DNA from: Clostridium ihumii AP5
GTDB taxonomy: Bacteria > Bacillota > Clostridia > Clostridiales > Clostridiaceae
Assembly: GCF_000612845.1 (NCBI RefSeq)
Contig: NZ_CCAT010000003.1
Span: 1 to 64,000, forward strand
Length of the DNA: 64,000 nucleotides
Direction of reading: 5' to 3'
A program made the position numbers and the translations under genes. Under the pieces are notes generated by a model that searched no databases, had not been told where the DNA came from, and saw only the letters and a program-made list of their open reading frames with translations. How positions within the stretch are numbered: the first letter of the stretch is position 1; every line of letters starts with the position of its first letter. Below, piece after piece: positions 1-8,800 of the stretch.

Positions 1-635
1 CAGTTAATATCCTCTGCTTTTAATACTATATTCCCTGTTTTAGAGTTAACACTTTCTACTGGAACTTTTATATTTTCAATTTTATTAGTTAATGAATTTA
101 AATAATTATCTATGCTTTTATTAATTTCTTTTTGATTTCCACCAGAAATTTTAATAAAGGCTGTATTAGAATTTTTTATATCTGAATCCCATTGTAATAC
201 ACTTAATTCTGCTGTTACATTAGCAGCATTTCCTATAGCTGCACCAATTTCATATTGCCAACTAAATGGGCCTTGTGTAGCTGGTGGATAATAATCTCCA
301 TAAGTACCACAACTTGCATAACCATATAATATTTCTCCTTCGTCTGGATCAGTTGCGAAAAGTCCTATTTCACATATATACATAGCTTCAGTTATATCTT
401 TATTAGTCACATTTCCAACTATAATTGCACTTTTAAGTTTTGGCTTTGCTGTTATAGATGTTATAGGTACATCTAGTTTAGGATCTATAAGTTGTGTTAA
501 TGTTGCTGGGTTTTGTGTACCAATTTGCCCTCCACCGACTTTCATTTTAGTAAAGTGTATTTCTTGTCCAGCTTGTGCCTTTGCATATAAAGCCATTCCC
601 TTATACGTAATGGCCATATTTTTAAACAATGCCAT
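1..635 (-). CDS. Phage tail fibre / receptor-binding protein, 3' part cut by window edge
   Basis: The reading frame starts at ATG 635..633 (MALFKNMAITYKGMAL) and stays open for 211 codons to the window edge. The N-terminus, with a segment reading FTKMKVGGGQI and then a TDPDEGEILYGYA stretch, resembles the N-terminal phage tail collar/fibre domain that attaches fibres to the baseplate. The last visible part has VNSKTGNIVLKAEDIN, a motif repeated at fibre shaft junctions in many Firmicutes phages. It overlaps the preceding DUF2612 gene by 14 bases, so translation is probably coupled. The distal receptor-binding tip is not in the window. Confidence 0.85.
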   Translation of the reverse strand, partial: MALFKNMAITYKGMALYAKAQAGQEIHFTKMKVGGGQIGTQNPATLTQLIDPKLDVPITSITAKPKLKSAIIVGNVTNKDITEAMYICEIGLFATDPDEGEILYGYASCGTYGDYYPPATQGPFSWQYEIGAAIGNAANVTAELSVLQWDSDIKNSNTAFIKISGGNQKEINKSIDNYLNSLTNKIENIKVPVESVNSKTGNIVLKAEDIN

Positions 636-1293
636 TGTTATAGTCTCCTTCCATTTTTATAGTAGATTTATTTCTTTCTTGAACAATCATCCATTGATAT
701 TGTTCAAATTTTATAGTTTCTTTTGGATCATAACTCATATTAATTACTTCTTGCTTCGCTGTTGCAACTAACATTCCTGAATATGATGTAAAATCTATTA
801 TGGATTTTCCTATATAATTAACTCGTACTCCTTCAGGCTTTGGAACTATATAGCCATGCTGAATTAAATCAGTTCTGATCTGATTTACATAGCCAGTGAT
901 ATAAGCATTAAAGCTCATATCTTGATTATCTTGTATTTGCAAACCTATATCTTTAAATATATTGCTCCATATTTCATATATTTGTGGAATTGTTCCATCC
1001 CACATATTCATTGCAACCTTAGCTTTTAATACCAATCTATAAGTTTCATCATCTAAAACTGGATTATGATTATTTAATGGTTGAAATGTTAATACTCTTT
1101 TTCTTCCTATAACAGTTCCTAAAGTATCTAATTGCTTTCCTATAGCATTATCTATATCAAAATTTATGTCTATAGATTTTATAGACATATAAGCATGGTC
1201 TACTATAGTAAGATTTTTACTTAACCAAGATATAAATTTAGGCTTATCTCTATGCTGTGATGTTATATTATCTAAATAATTATTTATGGCCAT
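622..1293 (-). CDS. DUF2612 baseplate protein (P2 gpI-like)
   Basis: This 223-residue protein resembles DUF2612 proteins, which follow the gp47/J-like wedge gene in many phages and are thought to connect baseplate to tail fibres as P2 gpI does. The N-terminal half has the typical stretch about a domain 'identical to the last' (IGKQLDTLGTVIGRKR, residues about 52-67) followed by a helical region with MWDGT. It lies between the J-like gene, 12 bases upstream, and the fibre gene, which it overlaps. Family assignment rests on sequence pattern and position; the exact role in this phage is inferred. Confidence 0.8.
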   Translation of the reverse strand: MAINNYLDNITSQHRDKPKFISWLSKNLTIVDHAYMSIKSIDINFDIDNAIGKQLDTLGTVIGRKRVLTFQPLNNHNPVLDDETYRLVLKAKVAMNMWDGTIPQIYEIWSNIFKDIGLQIQDNQDMSFNAYITGYVNQIRTDLIQHGYIVPKPEGVRVNYIGKSIIDFTSYSGMLVATAKQEVINMSYDPKETIKFEQYQWMIVQERNKSTIKMEGDYNNGIV

Positions 1294-1305
1294 AACATCA
1301 TCCTC

Positions 1306-2481
1306 CTAAATTACATTTGCAATAATGTAATTTATATTTCCTCTACATACTTCATTAAAATTCATTTTTATATCTTCTAGATTTTGTTCTTCTCCATGTC
1401 TTGCAGCTGTGATGGATGTTATAGAAAACATTGGATTCATTAAATTTGGCATAGCTTGTAATGCTACTCCCCACAATGCAGAAAGAGATAGGCTGCTACC
1501 TATCTCCATAGAATTTAAATATTTTTGTAAATTATTTTTTATATCTTCTGTTGTTTGAGTTGTATATCCATTTAACTGCTTTATATTTATTGTTACATCT
1601 ATATCTACATATGTTGGCCTAAAGAATCTTATAGGTGTTGTTTGTCCCTTAGAATCTATTATATTTATTGTTACATCTCCATTTGTAAAGCATCCAATTC
1701 CTTTATGCTTCCATACTGCATTTGCTATATCCTTATTTTCACCACCTTCTACAACAACGGTTATGCTATGTGGTGGTAATCCTAATTCATCTATATTATT
1801 TGTATCATTTTCGTATGTTTTACTTCTTTTAACATTTTTAATTTGTGCTACAGCCCCTGAAGTTCCCTCTAACATTGTTAAACTTGCTTGTGCAGTACTT
1901 TGACTTTGCCTTACTCTAAGTTTTGAATCATCCTCTACATATGAACCTAACTCTGCACTAACTTCATTATAGCAACCATTCCAACCATATGTTGGATTAT
2001 ATATTGTTGTTAAATCTCCTGGGTTTGCAACTATAGGACCAGGAATATCACATGTGGCCATAACTTCAATTTGTTCTTTTTCTGGAATTATAAAGCTTAC
2101 TGGTAGATTCCATTTTATATTTCCTCTATCTAATACTATTCCATTTTTTATTTCTGTATCTTTTAGTCCAGTTATAATTACTGGACACTTACTATACGTA
2201 TGAGGTTTTCTTTTTATACCATTTATTTTTACTATGCTATCTAAGCCACTTCCTATAGCTACATTAGGACCACGATTATTATAAACTTCCTGCGCTACTT
2301 GAAATGCATCATATATTTTTTCACTTACTGTTGCAATCCATTGGTAGTCCTGACTATCTTCTTTAAGATATATATCTTGGCCAAAAATAGATTTTGCATC
2401 TTCAATTAACTTTTCTCTTATATCTAAATAAGTTGGCATATGAAAACCTGTTTTATCTATATACGGGCTGAAATAAGTCAC
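1306..2481 (-). CDS. Baseplate J / gp47-like wedge protein
   Basis: The 391-residue product matches the baseplate J family (P2 gpJ, T4 gp6, PBSX XkdT), the wedge protein that forms the outer ring of the baseplate. It begins with the family's usual N-terminus on loading of the fibre platform (FSPYIDKTGFHMPTYLDIRE) and has the central segment RQSQSTAQASLTMLEGTSGA, where other members have a similar run before a long insertion. The C-terminal part LNSMEIGSSLSLSAL also fits. It sits between the gp25-like and DUF2612 genes, the usual order. RBS GGAGGAATTTATAA precedes the ATG. Confidence 0.9.
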   Translation of the reverse strand: MTYFSPYIDKTGFHMPTYLDIREKLIEDAKSIFGQDIYLKEDSQDYQWIATVSEKIYDAFQVAQEVYNNRGPNVAIGSGLDSIVKINGIKRKPHTYSKCPVIITGLKDTEIKNGIVLDRGNIKWNLPVSFIIPEKEQIEVMATCDIPGPIVANPGDLTTIYNPTYGWNGCYNEVSAELGSYVEDDSKLRVRQSQSTAQASLTMLEGTSGAVAQIKNVKRSKTYENDTNNIDELGLPPHSITVVVEGGENKDIANAVWKHKGIGCFTNGDVTINIIDSKGQTTPIRFFRPTYVDIDVTINIKQLNGYTTQTTEDIKNNLQKYLNSMEIGSSLSLSALWGVALQAMPNLMNPMFSITSITAARHGEEQNLEDIKMNFNEVCRGNINYIIANVI

Positions 2482-2498
2482 TTATAAATTCCTCCTCT

Positions 2499-2855
2499 CT
2501 ACAAATTTTCATCTATTTCAATATCACCATATTGAGTTTCAATATTACAGTAAAAACTATACTTTCTATTTTCAAAAGTACTTTCAAAATTTTTTATTGC
2601 TAATACTCCTGGTGTTTTTATTATTCGCTCTTTTATTAAACTATCTATTATTATTAAATTATTTAATGCCCCTGATGTACCTAAAATTCTTTGAAATAAT
2701 GGTAGGCCCTCTTCTGTATTCTCCCACCATTCACCTTTTAACAACTTTAAACGTGTTTCTACTGCTTGTGCCACTGCATATTTACCATATGTTATATTTT
2801 GCTGTCCTCTTCCAAAGCTATAATCTCCATTAATATCTAACACTCTATATCTCAT
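2499..2855 (-). CDS. gp25/W-like baseplate wedge protein
   Basis: A 118-residue protein with the size and layout of gp25-like (GPW_gp25) wedge proteins, which nucleate sheath assembly on the baseplate. Visible features are an early YAVAQAVETRLKLLKGEWW segment and a middle GLPLFQRILG, both typical of phage wedge proteins of the XkdS/DUF2634/gp25 group. It stands between the spike and J-like genes as gp25 does in other myoviruses. Spacing to both neighbours is only a few bases, so it is in the tail operon. Confidence 0.75.
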   Translation of the reverse strand: MRYRVLDINGDYSFGRGQQNITYGKYAVAQAVETRLKLLKGEWWENTEEGLPLFQRILGTSGALNNLIIIDSLIKERIIKTPGVLAIKNFESTFENRKYSFYCNIETQYGDIEIDENL

Positions 2856-2859
2856 TACA

Positions 2860-3408
2860 TCACCTCTTTGATGTTTCTATGATATTAACTTTATTTCCTA
2901 CAATGTTAATATCATTATCTTTTAGTTCGATATAAGCATCACCTTTTTTATTTCTTATTTGCATAGAATCAACTGAGTAATTTTTTATTTTATTAGGTTG
3001 TGACCATATTCCTAGAATTGCAAATGCATCTGATAGATCATGGCGCCTTAATTCCAATTGATTTTGTATTCCTCCATAAGTAAACCATGCATCTATACAC
3101 ATGTCTGAAAATATAACTAAACACTCGTCTCCTGCATTAATAGGTATTGTTATTGAATATCCCCCAGCATGAGGAATTACTATAGGTACATCCAATAAAG
3201 GTGAAATTGTTACCCATTCATTAGCTCCAGTTTCTTTTCTTACTAATTCTCTTAAAGATATTTGGACAGTTACAGTCTGTTCTGTTGAATTAAAATTTTG
3301 TATTATTCCAGGACAAGCTACTCTTAAAGCACTTTTCCATCCGTCACCCATAGTTCTAAACATCTCATTTTCAGAACCTATTATTTCACTTACATTTATA
3401 TTTCTCAT
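2860..3408 (-). CDS. Gp138-type membrane-puncturing spike protein
   Basis: This 182-residue protein resembles the Gp138 N-terminal family: an OB-like domain (residues about 30-120) starting after WKSALRVACPGIIQNFNSTEQTVTVQ, with VTISPLLDVPIVIPHAGGYSITIPI and then GDECLVIFSDMCIDAWF. In myoviruses the protein caps the central hub and pierces the cell envelope. The tail end, INIVGNKVNIIETS, looks like the short beta-helical spike. It lies directly after the hub gene, with which it would assemble. Confidence 0.85.
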   Translation of the reverse strand: MRNINVSEIIGSENEMFRTMGDGWKSALRVACPGIIQNFNSTEQTVTVQISLRELVRKETGANEWVTISPLLDVPIVIPHAGGYSITIPINAGDECLVIFSDMCIDAWFTYGGIQNQLELRRHDLSDAFAILGIWSQPNKIKNYSVDSMQIRNKKGDAYIELKDNDINIVGNKVNIIETSKR

Positions 3409-3426
3409 AGAATCACCTCTAGCTTA

Positions 3427-5367
3427 CTAATTTGAAACTGTTGGGATAACCCCGCCAACTTGAGAAATAGTTTCAAATTTTACATACCAATCATTTCCTC
3501 TTGTATCACCGATATATTCAATTTTAATCACTCTATATATTCCATCTTTGTCTAATGCTCTAATTAATGTAGGATTATTGCTCTTTGAATCTTCTTCAGA
3601 TGGTCTATTATTTGCACTAGGTGGTAACCCTTTGTCTGAATCAGCTAGACACTTTGGTCTACCTATTTTATAACTACCATATAATTTTTGATATAATACC
3701 TGGTCTTTTGGTGCAATACCTTCATTGCCTGCTGCTGCATATATATGTCCATTACCAGCATATATAGCTACATGATAACAACTACTTCCTTCTCCCCAAA
3801 ATACAATATCTCCTGGAATTGCTGCACTTTCTTCAATAAACTTACCATTATTCTGAACTTCAGCATATTGATTATATGTTATATCCACAATATCTAATCC
3901 AGCTACTTTATAACATTGCTTTACAAAACTTGAACAATCCCAATATGTTATACCATTTATAGTTTGTCCTCTATAATCCATAGAATATTGGACCTTAGGA
4001 TCATCACATATTTTCTTAGCTTCAGCAATAATTTTATCTCTAGTAGCATTATTTGTACTAACCCCACCACTTGGAACTGTATTGGAAGTGTTAAAATCTA
4101 TTCTTTTAGCTCTTACTAAACTATTATCTACATGGATTAAACTGTTCAATTTTATTTGTGGATTCAATAAACATTGCCCTGATATTCCATACTCTGTTTG
4201 CTCTGGAGTACCTACAAGTCCGGAATTAGGACTTAACTCAAAAATTTCATCTTTAGGCAAGTCTTTTAAATTAATTAAATTTATACTTCCATTATCCATG
4301 TAATAGTGTAGGCTATTACTTTTTGCTATTTGCCTTAAATAGTCTGAGGATTTACCAAAGAATACTTTACCTCTAGTTAATGTTTTATCCTTTAATGCAT
4401 CTGAAATACTTCCTAAATTAACAGGACTACTCGCTTTATTGGCTATGTGATTTACCATACTTCTTTGTGTTTGACCTCTTACTATAGAAAAATTTGATAC
4501 ATCAAAGTTAATTGCTCTATCTCCATCAAGTGCAATTATAGTAAGCTTAAATGTGTTTGCCTCTTCTTTTTCACGTATACATTGTAAGATGTCTCCATCA
4601 AAGATTAATCCAAACTGACTACCCTCATAACCAGCTTCTATAGTTACCCTGACTCCACTCATTATTATTGTATTTTCTGTCTGGACATTTAAGTTGTATA
4701 CTGCAATTTCTAAAATATTGGGCTCCATTAAAATACTTTTTTTTGCATTAAAAATGCAATGTAACTTAGATATATCAAGTCCATTGCCACTACTATCACT
4801 TACTGTTATTCTATATTTTCTACCAAATAAATAGTCACCATACTTTTTACTACCCTTTACAACTTGATAATTAGTTGATTCTATAACTAATCCTTGATCT
4901 AAATTTGCACTATCTCCACCAGAACTACCTGTAAACTCTTTAAAGTATTCTTTTGCCTTCTGTTGTCTTCTATCTAGGTGTGCAAGACTTGCATTAGGTC
5001 GTTCCCAACAAAAACACATGGCAGATGTTAAATCATCTATACCTCCTTTCCCATCCATAAAATTTGAATGAGATAAGTAACTTCCCATATCTATCCATTG
5101 GAATGTTGCTCCTGTATTCCCAACCTTTCCTGATAGTTCTGACCATAGGAAATTTAATTGATGTTTTAAATCTGTACCATATCTTTCGAGTTGAGTTCTT
5201 CTTTCAAAACTCCATTGACAAAGACCAAACCCAATTCCATTACCTTCTTCAATTAGATTTAAATCAAATCCACTCTCTGCGTATATGTTACCCATAACAG
5301 CAGCAACGGACTTTTCCGGTAAGTTTTTATTTCGTAAGAAGTTCCATACAGTTTTTTCTGTACTCAT
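3427..5367 (-). CDS. Baseplate hub protein with tail lysozyme and NlpC/P60 domains
   Basis: A 646-residue multidomain protein. Residues 1 to about 145 are a phage tail lysozyme domain (AVMGNIYAESGFDLNL, with a likely catalytic Glu in YAESG). Residues about 160-430 look like the gpD/gp27-type hub ring. Residues about 440-570 are an NlpC/P60 peptidase with a DCSSF nucleophile Cys and YHVAIYAG His. A short C-terminal piece resumes hub-like sequence. It would form the central hub and cut both glycan and peptide bonds in the wall at infection. It overlaps the baseplate plug gene by 4 bases. The presence of two peptidoglycan hydrolase domains in one hub is notable. Confidence 0.85.
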   Translation of the reverse strand: MSTEKTVWNFLRNKNLPEKSVAAVMGNIYAESGFDLNLIEEGNGIGFGLCQWSFERRTQLERYGTDLKHQLNFLWSELSGKVGNTGATFQWIDMGSYLSHSNFMDGKGGIDDLTSAMCFCWERPNASLAHLDRRQQKAKEYFKEFTGSSGGDSANLDQGLVIESTNYQVVKGSKKYGDYLFGRKYRITVSDSSGNGLDISKLHCIFNAKKSILMEPNILEIAVYNLNVQTENTIIMSGVRVTIEAGYEGSQFGLIFDGDILQCIREKEEANTFKLTIIALDGDRAINFDVSNFSIVRGQTQRSMVNHIANKASSPVNLGSISDALKDKTLTRGKVFFGKSSDYLRQIAKSNSLHYYMDNGSINLINLKDLPKDEIFELSPNSGLVGTPEQTEYGISGQCLLNPQIKLNSLIHVDNSLVRAKRIDFNTSNTVPSGGVSTNNATRDKIIAEAKKICDDPKVQYSMDYRGQTINGITYWDCSSFVKQCYKVAGLDIVDITYNQYAEVQNNGKFIEESAAIPGDIVFWGEGSSCYHVAIYAGNGHIYAAAGNEGIAPKDQVLYQKLYGSYKIGRPKCLADSDKGLPPSANNRPSEEDSKSNNPTLIRALDKDGIYRVIKIEYIGDTRGNDWYVKFETISQVGGVIPTVSN

Positions 5368-5687
5368 TCTGTATCACCCCAAACTAAAATAAATTTTTCT
5401 CCTAGATTGTATTCATTAGGTCTATCATCACTAATATTTATATCTAGTTTTACTATATATGCAGAACCAATGTTTAAATAGCTATGTTGTTCTAATATGT
5501 TTAATCCACAAATCAAAGGAACTGAATGTATCAATTGTTTTTTATTTTCATCTTCTAAATCCATTTCCCAACATTTCTGTTCTGTATTGTATCTTAAAAA
5601 GAAAAATAATTTAACTTTCTTTTGATCTATTGGTATAGTTGCAGTAAAAGTTTGATTTGGAGCTGATGTTAAGGGCACTATATACAT
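5364..5687 (-). CDS. Baseplate plug-like small protein
   Basis: This 107-residue protein starts MYIVPLTSAPNQTFTATIPI and ends with a segment ILVWGDTE, the pattern of the phage baseplate plug family found just before the hub gene. Members sit inside the hub ring. The RBS AGGAGGTGGTTAT stands before the ATG, and the stop overlaps the hub start. The assignment relies on its N-terminus and position, because the family is small and divergent. Confidence 0.7.
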   Translation of the reverse strand: MYIVPLTSAPNQTFTATIPIDQKKVKLFFFLRYNTEQKCWEMDLEDENKKQLIHSVPLICGLNILEQHSYLNIGSAYIVKLDINISDDRPNEYNLGEKFILVWGDTE

Positions 5688-5698
5688 ATAACCACCTC

Positions 5699-6223
5699 CT
5701 AGTTAAACAATCTTGAAAGTAAACTTTTATCAGCTTCTTTCACTCTTTGTTCACCTTCATTTGTAGTTGATGACTTATGTGGTCTTTCTGATATCTTTAC
5801 TGTTGCTACATTTACTACAAATATTTGCTTTAATGTAATTGTAGCTCTTAAACCATAAGTTGTTTTATTATCATCTGTGGAACTTATGGTTTCTATCATC
5901 ATGTTTTTATAAGTACCTAATTTGGTAACTATTGTTATTGGTAATCTTTGTGACTGTAATTCTCTTAGTTTTTTGTAAGCACTTACTGAACGTGAACTAT
6001 TGTCACTATATTGTCCTTGTAGATAACTTTGCATTACATCACTCATGCCTATATCAAAAGTTAGCTTATTAGGTTCTTCATAAGCATGATCGCTTATATC
6101 TGCACCTGTTTGTATTGGATGTGAAGTAATATTTATGGATGTGTTATGTTGAGTCGAAAATATTGCATCAAAATATAGTTGTTCTTTACCAGTATCAAAA
6201 TATGTTTTAACTATTTCACTCAT
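5699..6223 (-). CDS. Dit-like tail/baseplate protein
   Basis: The product (174 residues from ATG 6223) has a segment NITSHPIQTGADISDHAYE near residues 32-52, typical of the Dit-like N-terminal domain that joins tail tube to baseplate. An upstream in-frame GTG at 6235 is open, but ATG 6223 has GGAGGTG at the right distance and follows the tape measure stop, so I prefer it. It lies between the tape measure and plug genes, as expected for a protein that caps the tail tube. The C-terminal 30 residues are polar and probably flexible. Confidence 0.75.
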   Translation of the reverse strand: MSEIVKTYFDTGKEQLYFDAIFSTQHNTSINITSHPIQTGADISDHAYEEPNKLTFDIGMSDVMQSYLQGQYSDNSSRSVSAYKKLRELQSQRLPITIVTKLGTYKNMMIETISSTDDNKTTYGLRATITLKQIFVVNVATVKISERPHKSSTTNEGEQRVKEADKSLLSRLFN

Positions 6224-6224
6224 T

Positions 6225-8132
6225 TTAAAAAACACCTCCTAAATTTCTTTGATGAATTCCTGTAAGATTTCTATTTACTTCATTTGCTGTCACCTTAGGA
6301 TCTCCACTTCCATATACATTAATTACATTATTATTATCAATTTTATTGTTACTAGTATTTGTTTGATTTGATGTACTTCTATTTGTTACATAACTTTGAG
6401 GTGCATTTCCATCCTTACTATTCTTATTAAAATATTCTACTTTCTCTGCTATATTAACTCTTTTATCTTTATCTTTAAAAAATCCAAATGCATTTCCTAT
6501 CAAAGATTTACCACCTTTTATAAGTTTAAATAAATCCTTAACCAATTTTAATGGAGCCATTAAAACTGAAGCTATTTTTTCTATAATATTTGCAACATTT
6601 TTACCCTTTTCTTCAAAGAATCCAAACACACTATCTATTATAGATTTACCACCTTCAAATACTTTAAATAGGAATTTCATGGCTTTAATAGGCCCAGCAA
6701 ATACTACTGCACCTATTTTTTTTATAAATTCTATTGCACTTAATCCTTTATCTTTAAATTTATTAAAAACATTTCCTATAACAGATTCGCCACCACGTAA
6801 AAAAGTAAATAAATCGTCTATTACTGCAATAACTCCTATAATTGCACCAAGTGGTCCAGCTAAAATTGCAGCTGCTATTAACCCTATGATTTTAATTATA
6901 TTTTTAATTGGTCCTGGTATTTTATCTATTAAATTAATAATAAACTTTATAAATTTAGATATTATGCTAAAAATAGGTGTTACTATTTGCCCTATCATTA
7001 AAATCCCTCTAAGTATTATACCTATTGTAGAACCTAGTACCTTCCCAATGTAAGGTACAGCTTTTAGTAATCCATCATTAAATTTATGCAATCCATTTTT
7101 TATTTTTAAAAGTGGCCCTGCGCAATACTTTAATATATAACTTCCTATCCATTTAAAAGTTAATCCTAAAATCTGTTTTCCTCTTTTAAATTCTAAGTTA
7201 AGGCTTTTAACTACTTCTATATTATCTTTAAATTCTGGTGGTAATCTTAGTTCTTGAGAGTCCTTCATGAGTTGATTAAACTGTTTCATTAGTGTTGGAC
7301 TTAACCATAAGTCTTGCATTGAAACACCTAGTGTTTTTAAGGCACTATCTACATCCCTAGCAGTTTCTTTTGTGGTCCATAATTGCCTTGCAATTTTCTC
7401 ATATCCAATATCATCATTTCCAAGTTCATTTAGTGATAAAAACAACTTCTTACTTAAAGTTGTAACTGTAGCTATTGCTCCTGCAATCAACATAAAATTT
7501 CCTACACTTTTTAAGGAAAAACCTAGTATAGATTTACCACCTCTAACCGCTAGCTCCTCACTTGAGGTTTCAACACCTTTTAGTTCTCCTTTAGAATGAT
7601 TCTTTAATTCTGTTAGGTTTTTCTTAGCTGTTAATATATCTTTAAATAATAAACCAAGAAAAGATTTATTATTATCTTTTCTTGGTTCTTTAACTTTTAC
7701 AGTATCATCAATTTTATTGCTATCTTCTCTTTTTGCTGGAGTTTCTTTTTTATGTTGAGATTTATCCTTACTGTTAATTGTATCTTCTTTTGTATCTTGT
7801 GTTTTTCTCTTTTTAGGGCTTTTATTTTTTACCTCTTCATTACTAGATTTTAATTTTTTATATGCTTTTTCAGCGCCTTGTATATCTTTAAGTACAGTAT
7901 TAAAAGGTTTCTGTAATTCTGGGAATAGTGTACCTAAGCTTGTAGATTTAAACAAAGAAAAAAGGTTTTTTATTGTTTCATTTGTCTCTAGAAAACCTTT
8001 ATTACTTTCTTTATTAAATTCTTTTATTCTTTCCTCTGTTCCAGTAATAGAATTCTCTGCATCTTTTACAGAGTTATCATCCACCTTAAAACCAAAGCCT
8101 ATTAAATATTGTTTAATTAAATCTAAGGACAC
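6225..8132 (-). CDS. Tail tape measure protein
   Basis: A 635-residue protein that sets tail length and is ejected with the DNA. The start is GTG 8132 with AAGGAGGTG 8 bases upstream, inside the end of the frameshifted chaperone reading frame. Residues 1-180 are charged and helical; residues about 205-230 and 360-450 are strongly hydrophobic and rich in Gly/Ala/Ile, as usual for tape measures. Residues about 450-600 hold three tandem repeats of about 46-47 residues, each opening with a GGxSxI motif (RGGESVIG, EGGKSIID, KGGKSLIG). Its size would suit a tail on the order of 90-100 nm by the usual 1.5 angstrom per residue rule; that is an estimate. Confidence 0.9.
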   Translation of the reverse strand: MSLDLIKQYLIGFGFKVDDNSVKDAENSITGTEERIKEFNKESNKGFLETNETIKNLFSLFKSTSLGTLFPELQKPFNTVLKDIQGAEKAYKKLKSSNEEVKNKSPKKRKTQDTKEDTINSKDKSQHKKETPAKREDSNKIDDTVKVKEPRKDNNKSFLGLLFKDILTAKKNLTELKNHSKGELKGVETSSEELAVRGGKSILGFSLKSVGNFMLIAGAIATVTTLSKKLFLSLNELGNDDIGYEKIARQLWTTKETARDVDSALKTLGVSMQDLWLSPTLMKQFNQLMKDSQELRLPPEFKDNIEVVKSLNLEFKRGKQILGLTFKWIGSYILKYCAGPLLKIKNGLHKFNDGLLKAVPYIGKVLGSTIGIILRGILMIGQIVTPIFSIISKFIKFIINLIDKIPGPIKNIIKIIGLIAAAILAGPLGAIIGVIAVIDDLFTFLRGGESVIGNVFNKFKDKGLSAIEFIKKIGAVVFAGPIKAMKFLFKVFEGGKSIIDSVFGFFEEKGKNVANIIEKIASVLMAPLKLVKDLFKLIKGGKSLIGNAFGFFKDKDKRVNIAEKVEYFNKNSKDGNAPQSYVTNRSTSNQTNTSNNKIDNNNVINVYGSGDPKVTANEVNRNLTGIHQRNLGGVF

Positions 8133-8148
8133 TTATTAAAACACCTCC

Positions 8149-8780
8149 TTACAGTTCTCTTTCTAGCGCTTCATGTGCTCTTCTTTCATTCTCTGCTGTA
8201 ACTTCTAATATTTCATGTGCATCTAATAAGTCATCTAATGTGTATGTTCCATCCCACAATTCATATTGTTTCCACATTCCTGATATAACTGGAGCATATA
8301 AAAAAGCATCTACATTACTGAATTGAGCGGGGATATAGTCAATCCCTTGACTAGTGAAGTCAAGGGACTTCCGTCGAAAAAACCACTTACATTAAACATT
8401 AACGATTGTACAGTTAATTGCATTACCAATCCAGTGTCAAACTCTATATCCATAACCCCAAAATTTCCATACTTATCAAGTACTTGCGCTGGACCTGCAG
8501 GTAATATTTCTTCCACTGATTGTAAACAGTTATCTTGTATATATCTAAATTCTTCTTCTGGTAAATTAAAAATAGAAGATATTACATCTGCTAGACTCAC
8601 ATCTTTCAAATCAATATCTTCTAAATTACTTTCATTGTCAATCTTTATATTTTTAAATATTGGTGTTACTATCTTTATAAATTTATATAACATATATGAT
8701 CCTGTTCTTGCATTCATTTTTTTTAATCTAAATTTACGATTACTTATTTCTATATCTTTATATAAAATAGGCTTTTCCAT
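8149..8780 (-). CDS. Tail assembly chaperone, -1 frameshift fusion product (G-T type)
   Basis: A -1 shift at the slippery heptamer 8376..8382 joins the first 135 codons of the 8310..8780 gene to 75 codons of the overlapping frame, ending at TAA 8149..8151. The extension is open throughout and carries YELWDGTYTLDDLLDAHEIL then VTAENERRAHEALEREL, very like the T domains of other G-T chaperones, which recruit tail tube protein to the tape measure. A start for the extension alone is not apparent. The shift signal (heptamer, 9-nt spacer, 9-bp hairpin) is complete. Efficiency cannot be judged from sequence. Confidence 0.85.
8310..8780 (-). CDS. Tail assembly chaperone, unshifted product (G type)
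   Basis: This 156-residue protein, made without frameshifting, lies between the tail tube and tape measure genes, where tail assembly chaperones lie in nearly all tailed phages. The N-terminus MEKPILYKDIEISNRKFRLK resembles phage TAC families. It should coat the tape measure during tail assembly and be absent from virions. RBS AGGAGGG precedes the ATG by 7 bases. A plus-strand reading frame of 157 codons lies opposite to it and is taken as a shadow. Confidence 0.85.
   Translation of the reverse strand: MEKPILYKDIEISNRKFRLKKMNARTGSYMLYKFIKIVTPIFKNIKIDNESNLEDIDLKDVSLADVISSIFNLPEEEFRYIQDNCLQSVEEILPAGPAQVLDKYGNFGVMDIEFDTGLVMQLTVQSLMFNVSGFFDGSPLTSLVKGLTISPLNSVM
8344..8382 (-). promoter_or_regulatory. 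Programmed -1 ribosomal frameshift signal
   Basis: On the minus strand, in frame with the chaperone, the heptamer T TTT TTC (8382..8376) is followed after 9 bases by a perfect 9-bp hairpin with a 5-nt loop (8366..8344; arms CCCTTGACT and AGTCAAGGG). This is the canonical X XXY YYZ plus stem-loop arrangement. The -1 frame is open from the heptamer through to 8149, giving the G-T fusion. Confidence 0.85.
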
Positions 8781-8800
8781 TTATAAACCCTCCTAGAATT

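Noticed and set aside
6679-7053. 124-codon plus-strand frame opposite the tape measure gene
   Set aside because: Pro/Ile-rich mirror of the hydrophobic tape measure region; no RBS and no neighbours on that strand.
8323-8796. 157-codon plus-strand open frame opposite the tail assembly chaperone
   Set aside because: It has no ribosome binding site or family pattern, and its frame openness follows from the codon use of the chaperone on the other strand.
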